Assembly (NCBI RefSeq): GCF_001693385.1
Contig: NZ_CP016428.1
Location: 7,361,001 to 7,425,000, forward strand
DNA: 64,000 nucleotides
Direction: 5' to 3'
Source of the DNA: Bradyrhizobium icense
GTDB lineage: Bacteria; Pseudomonadota; Alphaproteobacteria; Rhizobiales; Xanthobacteraceae
In this document: piece after piece, positions 17,844-27,669 of the stretch
Layout of the letters: each line of letters starts with the position of its first letter
How positions within the stretch are numbered: position 1 is the first letter of the stretch
Program-made: the position numbers and the translations under genes
Notes under the pieces: generated by a model
The model's input: only the letters and a program-made list of their open reading frames with translations
The model's database searches: none
What the model was told of the DNA's origin: nothing

Positions 17844-19265
17844 ATGGGATTCGAGTCTGCATCGCTGATTGCGTCTGAAGGAAGCGGAGAGCGATTCCGT
17901 CCCATAGGCGTGCCCGGCCGATGCCGCTTCAACCTGTTGCCCGCTCCGGCGGCGGTCATCCTGCTCGGTCTCGGATCGTCCGCGCATGCACAAGCCATTC
18001 CGTGGACCAGCGGAGAGTTCGCTTCGCCCTGGAATGCGCAGAAGATCTTCGAACCGTCATCGTTGCCGGACAGGACCGATCCGGACAACCGCGAAGAGAT
18101 ACCGCCCGAGGACATGCCGGTGAAGAAGCGACAACAGCCTGGCTATGAACCCGTCGGTATTCGCGCCGGCTCCTGGATGTTCAACCCGTCGCTGACCGCC
18201 GGCACTTTTTACGACAGCAACGTCTTTGCGTCGAACTCCACCAAGCGTTCCGACATCGCGGCGGTGATCGAGCCCACCCTTCGCGCGCACTCATTATGGG
18301 GACGGCATGGCGTTGATCTGAAGCTGAATGCGCAGCAGACGCTCTACAACCAGAATTCGAGCCTGAACCAGACCAATGCCAGCCTGAAGGGTAACGGCTG
18401 GCTCGACATTACAAAAGACACGATGCTGCTGAGCAGCTTTCAGATCGCGCATCTGAACGAAGGCGTCGGCACGCTCGGATCGCCCAGTAACGCGATATCG
18501 CCAACGCCATATAACCTGATGTCAGGCGACGTCACGCTGCGCAGGGAGTTCAACCGGCTGACGACCTCGATCGGCTTCCGCACCGATTCCTACGACTTTC
18601 AATCGACGCGCGCGCAGGACGGCAGCGTCATCAACCAGGATGCTCGCGACGGGCAGATCTATGCACTGCACAGCCGGATCGACTATGCGATCTCTTCCAC
18701 GCTCGGCTGGTTCGGCGGCGTCGAAGGCAATCAGCGCGACATCAGGGGAACGCCGGGCCACACCCTGGACTCGCAGGGCTATCGCGCACTTTCCGGCATC
18801 ACCATCGGGCTGAGCAACCTGGTCACCGGCGAATTCGGCGCCGGTTACGTCCAGCAGCGTTTCGACGATCCCTCGATCGGCATGATCGAGGGCCCTTCCT
18901 ATCGCGCACGGCTGACATGGCGGCCCACCCGCCTGCTCGACGTGCATTTCAATGCCGAACAGCTCGTCACGCAGACCTCCGACACCAGCGCCACCGGCGT
19001 GCTCGCGAACGCAGTTCAGCTCGGCGTCGACTACGAACTGCGTCGCAACATCATCTTGTCAGTGGCGGGCGGCTACGAGAACGACCGGTTCTTCGGTCAG
19101 CTCCGCAAGGACAACGTGCTGACGTCAGACACGCGGGTCAAATATCTCGTCAACCGGTTCGGCGCCGTTTCCGCCTACTACCGCTACACCAAGCGCGACA
19201 GCGATGTTCCCGTCTTCAGCTTCGACAAACACCTGGTAGGAATGAATGTTACAGCGCAATTCTGA
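17844..19265 (+). CDS. Outer-membrane beta-barrel protein of exopolysaccharide export
   Basis: A 473-residue protein starting at ATG 17844 with AAGGGA upstream; the frame is open back to 17589, but those ~85 residues are rich in Arg/Cys/Ser and look non-coding. A signal peptide ends at SSAHAQA near residue 47. The mature region shows alternating polar/aromatic strands (WMFNPSLTAGTFYDSNVF, LRAHSLWGRHGVDLKLNAQ) and ends in VTAQF, with Phe as last residue, the usual barrel signature. Family: putative exopolysaccharide outer-membrane proteins (BBP2/EpsL-like). It overlaps the BY-kinase start by 20 bases, so the two are translationally coupled. Probable role: outer-membrane pore or docking protein for the polymer. 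Confidence 0.82.
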   Translation: MGFESASLIASEGSGERFRPIGVPGRCRFNLLPAPAAVILLGLGSSAHAQAIPWTSGEFASPWNAQKIFEPSSLPDRTDPDNREEIPPEDMPVKKRQQPGYEPVGIRAGSWMFNPSLTAGTFYDSNVFASNSTKRSDIAAVIEPTLRAHSLWGRHGVDLKLNAQQTLYNQNSSLNQTNASLKGNGWLDITKDTMLLSSFQIAHLNEGVGTLGSPSNAISPTPYNLMSGDVTLRREFNRLTTSIGFRTDSYDFQSTRAQDGSVINQDARDGQIYALHSRIDYAISSTLGWFGGVEGNQRDIRGTPGHTLDSQGYRALSGITIGLSNLVTGEFGAGYVQQRFDDPSIGMIEGPSYRARLTWRPTRLLDVHFNAEQLVTQTSDTSATGVLANAVQLGVDYELRRNIILSVAGGYENDRFFGQLRKDNVLTSDTRVKYLVNRFGAVSAYYRYTKRDSDVPVFSFDKHLVGMNVTAQF

Positions 19266-21558
19266 CCTGCCCTATGTGGTCCCCGACGATCCTCCGCTTC
19301 GCCAGGCGGAAGGCTGGCAGTATCCGACCGTCGATCTGCGCGAGATGGGCCGCATCCTCCGCCGTCGCTATAGGCTGGTGGTGCTTCCGGTCGCGGTCCT
19401 GCTCGGGTTGGCGCTGACCTACCTGATGCTCGCGACCACATTATATGTGGCGACGTCGACCGTGCTGGTCGATCCGCGCCGAGCCAATGTCGTCGAGACC
19501 AACCAGTCCGTGCTGTCGAACTTCGGCACGGACGATGCGACCATCGAAAGCCAGACACTGCTGATCCAGTCAGTCGCGATATTGATGCGCGTCGTCGATA
19601 AGCTGAAGCTGACGGAGGATGCGGAATTCAAGCCCAAGCCCGGCCTCCTTGATCCGATCAGACGGCTGTTCAGCAGCAGCGGGCCAAGTAATGGCGCGGG
19701 CCCCGAAGACGCCGCCAGAGCGCGATCGGTCGAGATCCTTCAGAGACGGATGAAGGTAACAAGGCAAGGCACCACCTTCCTCGTCGACATCGCCGTCGGT
19801 TCGGAAGCGCCGCAGAAGGCCGCAACCATCGCCAACGCGGTTGCGGACGCCTATTTCGACGAACAGGTCCGCGCCAAACACGACGCCACGCGCATTGCCG
19901 CGAATTGGCTCAACGGCCAGATCGACGAGTTGAAGTCGCGGGTCGTTGCGTCCGAGAAAGCGGTGGAGGACTTTCGTTCGGCCAACAACCTGATGGTCTC
20001 GCAGGGCGTAACGCTCAACGACCAGCAGCTCACCGACCTCAACAACAAGTTGATCGCTGCGCGCGTGCAGACGGCGGAGGCGCGGGCAAAGTACGAGCAG
20101 GTCCAGGACATTGCAAAATCGGGCGGCGATCCCGGCGGCATCAACGCGGCCATTTCCTCGGAAATGATCACCAAGCTGCGTACCCAGTATGCCGACATCG
20201 CCAAGAACGAGGCGGATCTGTCGAGCAAATACGGCGCACGTCATCCGCTCGTCGCCAATGTGCGGGCGCAGCGGCGCGACACCCAGAAGCTGATCAACGA
20301 CGAAATCCGGCGGATACTGGAGAGCACGAAGCACGACTATGACGTCGCGCGTTCGCGTGAGGTGTCCCTGCAGCAGAACCTGGACCAGCTCCAGGGCGTG
20401 TCCACCTCCTCCGGCCAGGCCCAGGTACGCTTACGCGAACTGCAGCGCGAGGCCGAGGCCAGCCGCACGCTCTACGAATCCTATCTGGCGCGCTCCAAGG
20501 AGACCACCGCGCAAGAGAGCCTGGAGATGCCGGATTCCCGGATCGTGACCAAGGCCAGCATTCCGATCAGGCCGTCGTCACCCAAGACGATGCTGATCCT
20601 CGGCCTTGCGATGATGCTCGGGCTCGGGGCGGGCAGCGTGCTGGCGTTTCTTGCCGACTATCTTGATGGCCGCATCAAGACGCTCGAACAGGCCGAAGCC
20701 ATTGCGGGTGTGCCGGCCCTCGCCGCGGTTCCGCTGATCGGCACGCGAGAGCTTGCCCGTCTCGCCAAGCGTGGGCGTAGCGAACTCGGCCGCTACGATC
20801 CGAAGACCACGAAGCTTCTGCCAGCGCCGTTGCAGCCGCCTTTGACGCGCTACGCGATCGACGAGCCCGGCACGTTCTTCGCGGAGGCCATCCGCGCGGT
20901 CCGCCTGTCGTTGCAACGGACGATGCGGTCCCAGCCGGTGAAGGTCGTGCAAGTCACCTCGGCGCTCGACAGCGAGGGCAAAACCACGCTTGCCATCAAC
21001 CTCGCGCAGTCGCTGGCGACTCTCGGCATCCGAACGCTGCTCATCGATGGCGACCTCCGCAATCCACAAGTGACCCGCTCCCTGTGTCCGCGCGCCGACG
21101 CCGGACTGCTGGAAGTCGCGATCGGACACGCCGCCCCGGAGCGCGCCATCCTCGTCGATCAAAGCACGGGGCTTTCCATTCTGCCGTCGACCAGGATCAA
21201 GCAGGTCGAGTACATCACGGAGCTGATGTTCTCCGACCGGATCGTCGATGTTCTCGATCACTTCCGCCACCGCTACGAATTGATCGTGATCGACTCGCCG
21301 CCGCTGGTGCCGCTGGTCGATGGCCGCGCGCTCGCCGAACTGGCCGATCGCATCATTCTGGCGCTGGCCTGGGACCAGACCCCCCGCGAAGTGCTGTCCC
21401 ATGCCATGGACCTGCTTGCTCCCGTCAGTGACCGGATCATGGGAACGGTGCTGACCCGCGTCGATCTCAGTCGCCTGCAGTTCTACGACTATTACCGCAG
21501 TTCGGCTTACCTGAAGCCGTACGGCACCACGGCCCTGAATGCCGGAGCGGCGCGGTGA
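19246..21558 (+). CDS. Polysaccharide co-polymerase with BY-kinase domain (Wzc-like)
   Basis: A 770-residue inner-membrane protein controlling chain length and export. Order: Wzz domain with first TM helix about 44-65; periplasmic coiled coil about 200-425 including REAEASRTLYESYL; second TM about 448-470; cytoplasmic tyrosine kinase from about 540. Walker A is SALDSEGKTT (572-581), Walker A' LLIDGDLRNPQ (598-608), and Walker B VIDSPP (681-686). The C-terminus has a tyrosine cluster (747, 749, 750, 755, 759) suited to autophosphorylation. It overlaps the genes on both sides (20 bases upstream; 4 bases downstream), marking a tight operon. Confidence 0.94.
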   Translation: MLQRNSDLPYVVPDDPPLRQAEGWQYPTVDLREMGRILRRRYRLVVLPVAVLLGLALTYLMLATTLYVATSTVLVDPRRANVVETNQSVLSNFGTDDATIESQTLLIQSVAILMRVVDKLKLTEDAEFKPKPGLLDPIRRLFSSSGPSNGAGPEDAARARSVEILQRRMKVTRQGTTFLVDIAVGSEAPQKAATIANAVADAYFDEQVRAKHDATRIAANWLNGQIDELKSRVVASEKAVEDFRSANNLMVSQGVTLNDQQLTDLNNKLIAARVQTAEARAKYEQVQDIAKSGGDPGGINAAISSEMITKLRTQYADIAKNEADLSSKYGARHPLVANVRAQRRDTQKLINDEIRRILESTKHDYDVARSREVSLQQNLDQLQGVSTSSGQAQVRLRELQREAEASRTLYESYLARSKETTAQESLEMPDSRIVTKASIPIRPSSPKTMLILGLAMMLGLGAGSVLAFLADYLDGRIKTLEQAEAIAGVPALAAVPLIGTRELARLAKRGRSELGRYDPKTTKLLPAPLQPPLTRYAIDEPGTFFAEAIRAVRLSLQRTMRSQPVKVVQVTSALDSEGKTTLAINLAQSLATLGIRTLLIDGDLRNPQVTRSLCPRADAGLLEVAIGHAAPERAILVDQSTGLSILPSTRIKQVEYITELMFSDRIVDVLDHFRHRYELIVIDSPPLVPLVDGRALAELADRIILALAWDQTPREVLSHAMDLLAPVSDRIMGTVLTRVDLSRLQFYDYYRSSAYLKPYGTTALNAGAAR

Positions 21559-22961
21559 GAGCGCGCGGACCGTTGAACGGACCGGCCGGTGTCGCCGCCG
21601 CACGGGTGCATCGGCGTCCCCCTGCGCCACCGGCACGGCGGCCGGCTTCACATGCGCATGCGCGCGTCACGAATGCCGATGCGTTCATTGAGCGGATCGC
21701 GACCGGCTTGATGCTGCTTGCTGTGATGGCCACGTTCACGCTCTCATCATCCGTTTTGACCAACTGGAGAATCCACTATCTGACGGCGGGCGGAAATTTT
21801 TACGAGAAGCTGCACCCCGCCACCTATTTCACGGTACTCGCGTTCTCCGTGCTGCTGATACGCAGCCGCGGCCCGGTCGCCGAGATCAACCGGATGTTTT
21901 CCGAATCGAAGCTGCTGCTAGCCTATCTGCTCTGCTGGTTGTTTCTGTTGATCCAAGTGATCGTGCTCGGACGGCCGTTCACGATCATCATCGACACGTT
22001 CCTGCTGCCGGTCCTGATTGCGCTGGTGATGTGGCAGTTGTCGCCGGCGCAAAGACGCCCGCTGGTCTGGGCCATTCACCTGACGATCCTGCTGAACGTC
22101 GTACTCGGATATTATGAGTATTTCTCCGGCCATCGGCTGATCCCGCTGACGCTCGGCGACGTGGAGGTGATGGGAGAATGGCGCTCCGCGGCGCTGCTGG
22201 GTCACCCGCTCACGGCATCCGGCATCGTCGGCGCCTACGTGCTCGCGCTGGTGCTCCGTCCGGCGATCTGCCCGCCGCTCCTGGTACGGCTGCCGCTGAT
22301 CGCATTCTGCCTGGCGTCACTGATGACCTTTGGCGGCCGGACGTCGCTGGTCACGGTGCTGGCGATGATCGGGCTGGTTGGGGGCTTTGAAGCGATCCGC
22401 CTGATGCGCGGAAAGCGAACGCAGCTTCCGGCGGCCATTCTCGCCATCTGCGTGCTGTTTGCCACCGGCGCCATCATCTTCGCCGCGCTCGACCTCGGCA
22501 TTTTCGACAAGATGCTGCTGCGATTCTCCTCGGACAAAGGCAGCGCGCTGGCGCGCTTTGCCACCTTCAGCCTGCTCTCGCATTTCGATTGGCACGAACT
22601 GATCCTCGGGCCCAATCCGGTCCGGGTGAACGCGTTGCAGTCGCAGCTCGGCCTCAACTACGGCATCGAGAACTTCTGGATTTCCGCAATCGTCCAGTTC
22701 GGCCTCGTCCATACCGTCGTTCTGACGATCGGACTGATCTGCTTCTTCGTCGAGTTGCTGCGCCGTTCGAACCCCGCCGTGTGGGCGATCGTGCTGCTGA
22801 TCATCGTCATCGCCGCGAGTTCGGTGAGCTTCTCGTCGAAGAACATTCAGCTCGCACAGTTCGTGATCCTCATTTCGGTCCTGCTGCCGCGCGAGCGGCG
22901 GCGCGTCGAGGCGTCGGCGCAAGTCCGCACGCCCGTCACCTACCGGTCCGTTCCGGCATAA
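21555..22961 (+). CDS. O-antigen ligase/polymerase-like membrane protein (VpsF/Wzy-type)
   Basis: A 468-residue polytopic protein starting at GTG 21555, overlapping the kinase stop by four bases. The N-terminal ~45 residues are soluble and Arg/Pro-rich; after that about ten hydrophobic segments are spread to the C-terminus with a large loop near residue 320 (SALARFATFSLLSHFDWHELILGPNP split), as in polysaccharide polymerases and ligases. Weak sequence conservation is normal in this family. Position between the co-polymerase kinase and the first glycosyltransferase fits the role of joining repeat units in the periplasm. It is the only polymerase candidate in the locus. Confidence 0.8.
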   Translation: MRARGPLNGPAGVAAARVHRRPPAPPARRPASHAHARVTNADAFIERIATGLMLLAVMATFTLSSSVLTNWRIHYLTAGGNFYEKLHPATYFTVLAFSVLLIRSRGPVAEINRMFSESKLLLAYLLCWLFLLIQVIVLGRPFTIIIDTFLLPVLIALVMWQLSPAQRRPLVWAIHLTILLNVVLGYYEYFSGHRLIPLTLGDVEVMGEWRSAALLGHPLTASGIVGAYVLALVLRPAICPPLLVRLPLIAFCLASLMTFGGRTSLVTVLAMIGLVGGFEAIRLMRGKRTQLPAAILAICVLFATGAIIFAALDLGIFDKMLLRFSSDKGSALARFATFSLLSHFDWHELILGPNPVRVNALQSQLGLNYGIENFWISAIVQFGLVHTVVLTIGLICFFVELLRRSNPAVWAIVLLIIVIAASSVSFSSKNIQLAQFVILISVLLPRERRRVEASAQVRTPVTYRSVPA

Positions 22962-22980
22962 CTTTAGGATTCCCTTTCGT

Positions 22981-24054
22981 ATGGCCATCTACGTCGACAA
23001 CACCCACCTCGGACGCCACGTCACCGGCCTCGAACGCATCACGCTGGAGCTGTTCTCCGCCGCCGCGCTTGCGCCGCTCGACGTCGTGCCGGTGACGGCG
23101 CAAGGCCTTCGCCAGATGCTGACGACGCAGACCCTGGGCCTGCCGATGCGGCTCGCCGCTTCGTCCTCGATCCTGCTATGTCCCGGCTTTCCGCCCAGTC
23201 CGCTACTGCGGCCGTTCGCCTCGCGGGTGCTGCCCTATATTCACGATGACTTCCTGATCACGCGACGCGCCGAGCTCAACATGCGGGCGCGGCTCTATAT
23301 GGCAGGTCCCTTCAAGCTCGCGTTACGTCACTATCCGCGTTTTCTGGCCAATTCCGGCGACACCAGGCGCAAGCTTGCCGCGCATTGCCGGTCCGATGCC
23401 GAAGTGACGCTCTACCGGCCCGCAGTGCGCAACGTGTTCGGCCTCGACCCCGGACGGCGCGGCGAACGAAGCGCGCAGCCCCAGCCGCTTCGGCTGATCG
23501 CGCTGGGCACGGTGGAGCCGCGCAAGAATTTTGGCGCGGCGGCGAAAATCCTCGACGTGCTGCACATGCGGGGATTTCCGGACGCGACGCTGGATATCGT
23601 CGGAAGGCCGGGATGGGGCAACGACTGGCAAGCCCTCGAGGGGCAGCCGGGCGTTACGCTGCACGGATATCAGTCGGCCGATCGCGTCAATCAGTTGCTT
23701 GAAGCGGCCGATCTGTTCATCTGCACCTCCCATGACGAAGGCCTGGGATTGCCGCTGCTGGAGGCGCAATACGCCGGCCTGCCGATCGTCGCCCCCGATG
23801 CGGCCATCTTCCGCGAGGTGCTCGGCGAGTCCGGCATCTACATCGATACCGCAGATCCCGCTTCGGCGGCCGCGCAGATCGCGGCTGCGCTTTCGAACGA
23901 GGACTGGCGCGCCCGATACGTGGGGCAGGCGGTCCGAAATCTGACGCGATGGAACGATCTGGCCCGCAGCGACCGCGAGAATGTCATCAGCCTGATCGCC
24001 CGCCTTGCTCACCTCCAGGGAAGCGCTACGCCGGAGTACCGCCGCCTTGCATGA
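22981..24054 (+). CDS. Glycosyltransferase, GT4-type (GT-B fold)
   Basis: A 357-residue glycosyltransferase. The N-terminal half starts MAIYVDNTHLGRHVTGLERI, with the glycine-rich loop of GT4 enzymes. The C-terminal nucleotide-sugar domain begins at GTVEPRKNFGAA and contains SHDEGLGLPLLEAQYAGLPIVAPD, split here only by length, carrying the E-x7-E motif. The enzyme adds one sugar to the lipid-linked repeat unit at the cytoplasmic membrane face; donor and linkage are unknown, but GDP-mannose is available from ManC. It lies 19 bases after the polymerase gene and overlaps the next gene, if that starts at TTG 24047, by eight bases. Confidence 0.9.
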   Translation: MAIYVDNTHLGRHVTGLERITLELFSAAALAPLDVVPVTAQGLRQMLTTQTLGLPMRLAASSSILLCPGFPPSPLLRPFASRVLPYIHDDFLITRRAELNMRARLYMAGPFKLALRHYPRFLANSGDTRRKLAAHCRSDAEVTLYRPAVRNVFGLDPGRRGERSAQPQPLRLIALGTVEPRKNFGAAAKILDVLHMRGFPDATLDIVGRPGWGNDWQALEGQPGVTLHGYQSADRVNQLLEAADLFICTSHDEGLGLPLLEAQYAGLPIVAPDAAIFREVLGESGIYIDTADPASAAAQIAAALSNEDWRARYVGQAVRNLTRWNDLARSDRENVISLIARLAHLQGSATPEYRRLA

Positions 24055-25156
24055 CACGAGCGCCACGAGGCACCAGGACGGATTGCGGATCATCGCGGCC
24101 GGCGCCGTGGTGATCCTTCACTATTCCGATTACTTCAAGGACCTGCCCGTCGGCCGTTTCATGGTCGCGCACACCTGGCATTTCAATCTGTTCGTGGACC
24201 TGTTCTTTGTGGTCTCCGGCTTTGTCATCGCCCGCCAATATTTCGGCCGCGTCGACGATGCCGCATCGATCGGCCGCTTTCTCTGGCGTCGCCTCGCCCG
24301 CATCTATCCGCTGCATCTCGCCACACTCGCCTTCTATGTGGCGCTTGCCGGCGCGCTCCATTTCGGCGCCGCCCGAACCGACAACCCAGCCCGTTATCCG
24401 CTTTCCGACCTGCCCGCGCAGTTCCTGCTGCTTCACGCCTTCATCGGCGAGCGCCTGACGTTCAACTTCCCGAGCTGGTCGCTCTCGGCGGAGATGTTTT
24501 GCTATCTGCTTTTCCCGCTCGTCGCGCTGATCGCGCGGCGCCGCAACGAGGCGGTCATTGCGCTCGTGGTCCTTGCCGCGCTGGCCAACTCATTTTGGGC
24601 GTGGGTAGCGGCAACGACACCCTGGGCCGACTGGATCAACCAGGGCGGCGCGTTCCGGGCGCTGCCTGCCTTCAGCCTCGGCATGGCCTGCTATCTGTTT
24701 CGCGACCGGATCGCGCAGTGGCCCGCGATACCCGGCGCGTTGGCGATATCTCTGGCGGCGTTCATCATGCTCGGCTCCCTGCTGCCGACGATGACCGCCC
24801 TGCTCGCGATCTACGTCATCGCAATACTGGCGGTTCAGGCGGACTGCGCCGGCCGCGCGACGCTGCTGTCGCGGCTCGGCTTCGATCGCTGGTCGGCGCT
24901 GACCTATTCCTGCTACATGCTGCATATTCCGGTTGCGACCGTCGTCATCACCCTTGGATCGCGCCTGCTTTCCTTGTCGCCGCATGAACGGCTGCTTCTG
25001 GCACCGGCGGCAATCATCGTTCTTGCATTCGCGAGCGTCGTCTCGCTGCGCACGTTCGAAACGCCGCTGCGGCGATATCTGACCGAGGCTTACGACCGCC
25101 GCGCCCTCAAGCAAGTGCCGTCTCCAGCGATCTCGCGGCAGGAGAGCACATCATGA
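24047..25156 (+). CDS. Acyltransferase 3 family membrane protein (first copy)
   Basis: A polytopic O-acyltransferase, 369 residues from TTG 24047. No in-frame ATG precedes the first TM helix; TTG 24005 is the other option. The conserved opening DGLRIIAAGAVVILHY and the WRRLARIYPLHL motif identify acyltransferase family 3 (OafA/NodX/ExoZ type), with about ten TM segments and FNFPSWSLSAEMFCYLLFP, the typical W-S-L-S-x-E block. These proteins acetylate (or otherwise acylate) sugars of surface polymers using cytoplasmic acyl-CoA. It overlaps both neighbours (ATGA with the next), so it is co-translated with the second acyltransferase. Confidence 0.87.
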   Translation: MHDTSATRHQDGLRIIAAGAVVILHYSDYFKDLPVGRFMVAHTWHFNLFVDLFFVVSGFVIARQYFGRVDDAASIGRFLWRRLARIYPLHLATLAFYVALAGALHFGAARTDNPARYPLSDLPAQFLLLHAFIGERLTFNFPSWSLSAEMFCYLLFPLVALIARRRNEAVIALVVLAALANSFWAWVAATTPWADWINQGGAFRALPAFSLGMACYLFRDRIAQWPAIPGALAISLAAFIMLGSLLPTMTALLAIYVIAILAVQADCAGRATLLSRLGFDRWSALTYSCYMLHIPVATVVITLGSRLLSLSPHERLLLAPAAIIVLAFASVVSLRTFETPLRRYLTEAYDRRALKQVPSPAISRQESTS

Positions 25157-26205
25157 CGGTCGTCGAACGCGTATCAGCAAATCCGTCGTCCCTGAGCCTC
25201 GCGCATGCGCCGACCAAAGCCCGCGATGCCGTCATCGACGCCATGCGCGGCATTGCCATTCTGATGGTGATCGGCATTCATTCGCTGCCGCAGCCGCTCG
25301 ATGCGAACTGGGCAAAATCGCTCGATGCGGCGCTGCGGCCCTGCGTGCCCGTGTTCCTGTTCGCTTCCGGATATCTGACGGCGCTTTCCGGCCGCGTGCC
25401 GCTCGCAAAGCGGTTACGGGCGACCCTGATCCCTTACGCAATCGCGTTCGCGGCCGCCTACATCTACATGGCCCTGCATAATCCCGCGATGGATCATCGC
25501 ATCGGCACGACGCTCGCCCGGTTCGGGCTGGGATATGTATTCGTCTACTATTACGTCTTCGTCTATGTCTGCTGCACGCTCGGTCTGTGGTTCGTCTTTG
25601 CAGCGGGCGGGGACGGACAAACCGCTCCAAGGCAACGGATCGCGACTCTGCTGCTGCTCTCGATCGGCTGCGGCTTGCTTGCCGGCAGTTATCTAGACCC
25701 GGCCATGTCCAAGTTTGGCGCATCGGAGGCACTGCTCGACGAAATCCGCATGCGCGACATTCCGTTCTGGTTCTCGTTCGCCGCGCTTGGCGCGCTGACC
25801 GCGATGTTCGCAGACCTCACCGACCGAGGCATCTGCCGCTCGCTGCTTGGCGCCATGCTGGCGGCCTACCTGCTCTATGCCGCCGTTCGCATGCTCAACC
25901 TCGGCGACGCCGCCACTTACGATTCGACCGCGTTCTTCCTCTATGCGGCCCTGTTCTGCATTTCACTGTTTGCCGTCCAGCCGAGGTTGCCGCTACTCGG
26001 GTGGATCGGCTCAGGGAGCTACTTCATCTATCTCTGGCACATCTTCATCGTGATGGCGCTGCGCGATCACACCGGGATGCGCCAGCTCGGCGGCGTCTCC
26101 AGCTTTGCCGTTTCCTGCATCCTGACCGCCCTTGTCTCTACCGCTGCGCTGCTGGCCGTCCGGCAATTCGCCTCGCCCCGAATCTGCCGCTGGCTGGGTG
26201 CATAG
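25153..26205 (+). CDS. Acyltransferase 3 family membrane protein (second copy)
   Basis: A 350-residue membrane acyltransferase starting in an ATGA overlap with the preceding gene. Its opening AVIDAMRGIAILMVIGIHS is the family's R-G-I-A-I...H motif. About ten hydrophobic segments follow, and the end is SYFIYLWHIFIVMALRDH. It is quite different in sequence from its upstream neighbour, so the pair probably decorates two positions or adds two acyl groups rather than being a recent duplication. Substrate specificity (acetyl, succinyl or pyruvyl) cannot be read from sequence. Confidence 0.87.
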   Translation: MTVVERVSANPSSLSLAHAPTKARDAVIDAMRGIAILMVIGIHSLPQPLDANWAKSLDAALRPCVPVFLFASGYLTALSGRVPLAKRLRATLIPYAIAFAAAYIYMALHNPAMDHRIGTTLARFGLGYVFVYYYVFVYVCCTLGLWFVFAAGGDGQTAPRQRIATLLLLSIGCGLLAGSYLDPAMSKFGASEALLDEIRMRDIPFWFSFAALGALTAMFADLTDRGICRSLLGAMLAAYLLYAAVRMLNLGDAATYDSTAFFLYAALFCISLFAVQPRLPLLGWIGSGSYFIYLWHIFIVMALRDHTGMRQLGGVSSFAVSCILTALVSTAALLAVRQFASPRICRWLGA

Positions 26206-26208
26206 ACC

Positions 26209-27648
26209 ATGCTCCTGAAGCACACCCTGCTCTATCTGCCCGCGCAATTCGTCGGACCGCTGTTCCAGCTTCTGGCGATGATCGTATGGACGCATGTCGT
26301 CGACGAGCACACGCTCGGCGTCATCACGCTGATCACGGCCACGCACGAATTGCTGCAGATCGGCTTCCTCGCCTGGTGGTCGCAATTTGCGTTGCGCTTC
26401 CTCGGACGTTACCAGGACGCCAACGACGCGCCGCGCTTCTATCGCACCGAAAACGCGGTCTTGCTGGCATCCCTTGCGTTGCAGAGCGCGGCCATCATCG
26501 GAATTCTGCATCTGGTCATCGCGCCCGGCGCAGGAACGGGCCTTCTGCTGGCCTCCGTCGCCTATGTGATGACCCGGTCGCTCAATCTCTATATCGGCGA
26601 GCGCGCCCGCGCGCGGCAGCAGATCCGCGTCTACACGATCCAGCAAGTGTTCGGGCCATCCGTCGGATTCATCCTGGGCCTGGTATTGATCAAACTGCTC
26701 GGCCAATCCCCGGATTGGCCACTTGCAGGTTACGCGGCCGCGCAACTGACGGCCGCGCTCATCGTCCTGCCCTGGATCGGCTGGGGTCACCGCCTGTGGC
26801 CGATCGACCGGGAGATCGTGGTCCACGCCCTGCGCTACGGCATTCCGCTGATCATCGGCGGCGCGCTCGGCTGGGTCGGCCTCAATGCATCGCGCTTCAT
26901 CGTCAACGAAATGTCCGGCGTGGCTGCCGCCGGACTGTTTGCGGTCGGGTACGGCCTCGGCCAGCGGGCCGCGGCGGTCGCGGCCATGCTGGTAACGGCA
27001 GCGGCCTTCCCGCTGGCGGTGAGAAGCATGGAGCAGCACGGCGACCAGGCTGGGATGCGCCAGCTCGCCAACAACAGCGCCCTCCTTGTCGCAGTCCTGG
27101 CGCCAAGCCTCGCCGGCATCATCATGCTGAGAACGGAGATCGTGCATCTCCTGATCGCCGCGCCGTTCCAGGCGGTGACGCTCGCCATCCTGCCGCTTTC
27201 GACGCTCGCTGGTGCCATCCGCAACCTGCGCGCCCATTTCGGCGACCAGGTATTTCTCCTGCAAAACCGCACGCGCTGGATGATGGCCATTGCCGCGATC
27301 GACGCGTCGATGACCGTGGTGTTGAGCGTCTTGTTGCTGCCGCGGTGGGGACTGCCCGGCGTCGCTGCCGCCACGGTTCTGGCGGCACTGGCCGCCGCCA
27401 CCGTGAGTTTCTCGATCGGGTTCACGCGGTTTGGCCTGCGCCTTCCGGTTGGCCATCTCGTGCGCATCGTATTGGCCACCATCGCCATGGCGGCCGTGCT
27501 GCGGATATTTCCGGAGGCCAGGACGATCCCGATTCTGGCGGCCCACATTGCGGCAGGCGCCGCCAGCTATTTCGCAGCGCTTGCCCTGCTCTATGCACCG
27601 TCGCTGGTGCGGATGCTTCGGCCACGCCCCCAGCATTCGGGGGCGTGA
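26209..27648 (+). CDS. Polysaccharide flippase (Wzx-like, MATE/MOP superfamily)
   Basis: A 479-residue protein of about 12-14 hydrophobic helices with few conserved soluble motifs, as in O-antigen/EPS flippases (GLGQRAAAVAAMLVTAAAFPLAV near 245-267; RWGLPGVAAATVLAALAAA near 380-398, given here in part). It starts three bases after the second acyltransferase and is last in the plus-strand operon. It would move the lipid-linked repeat unit from the cytoplasmic to the periplasmic side, upstream of the polymerase-like protein. Its last codons and stop lie inside a GC-rich hairpin. Confidence 0.85.
   Translation: MLLKHTLLYLPAQFVGPLFQLLAMIVWTHVVDEHTLGVITLITATHELLQIGFLAWWSQFALRFLGRYQDANDAPRFYRTENAVLLASLALQSAAIIGILHLVIAPGAGTGLLLASVAYVMTRSLNLYIGERARARQQIRVYTIQQVFGPSVGFILGLVLIKLLGQSPDWPLAGYAAAQLTAALIVLPWIGWGHRLWPIDREIVVHALRYGIPLIIGGALGWVGLNASRFIVNEMSGVAAAGLFAVGYGLGQRAAAVAAMLVTAAAFPLAVRSMEQHGDQAGMRQLANNSALLVAVLAPSLAGIIMLRTEIVHLLIAAPFQAVTLAILPLSTLAGAIRNLRAHFGDQVFLLQNRTRWMMAIAAIDASMTVVLSVLLLPRWGLPGVAAATVLAALAAATVSFSIGFTRFGLRLPVGHLVRIVLATIAMAAVLRIFPEARTIPILAAHIAAGAASYFAALALLYAPSLVRMLRPRPQHSGA
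27623..27647 (+). terminator. GC hairpin at the end of the flippase gene
   Basis: CACGCCCCC (27623-27631) pairs perfectly with GGGGGCGTG (27639-27647) around a seven-base loop. The stem overlaps the stop codon of the flippase gene and lies between convergent genes. There is no T-run, so it may slow or end transcription only weakly. Confidence 0.4.
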
Positions 27649-27669
27649 GCGCACCCGACATGTTGGCGG

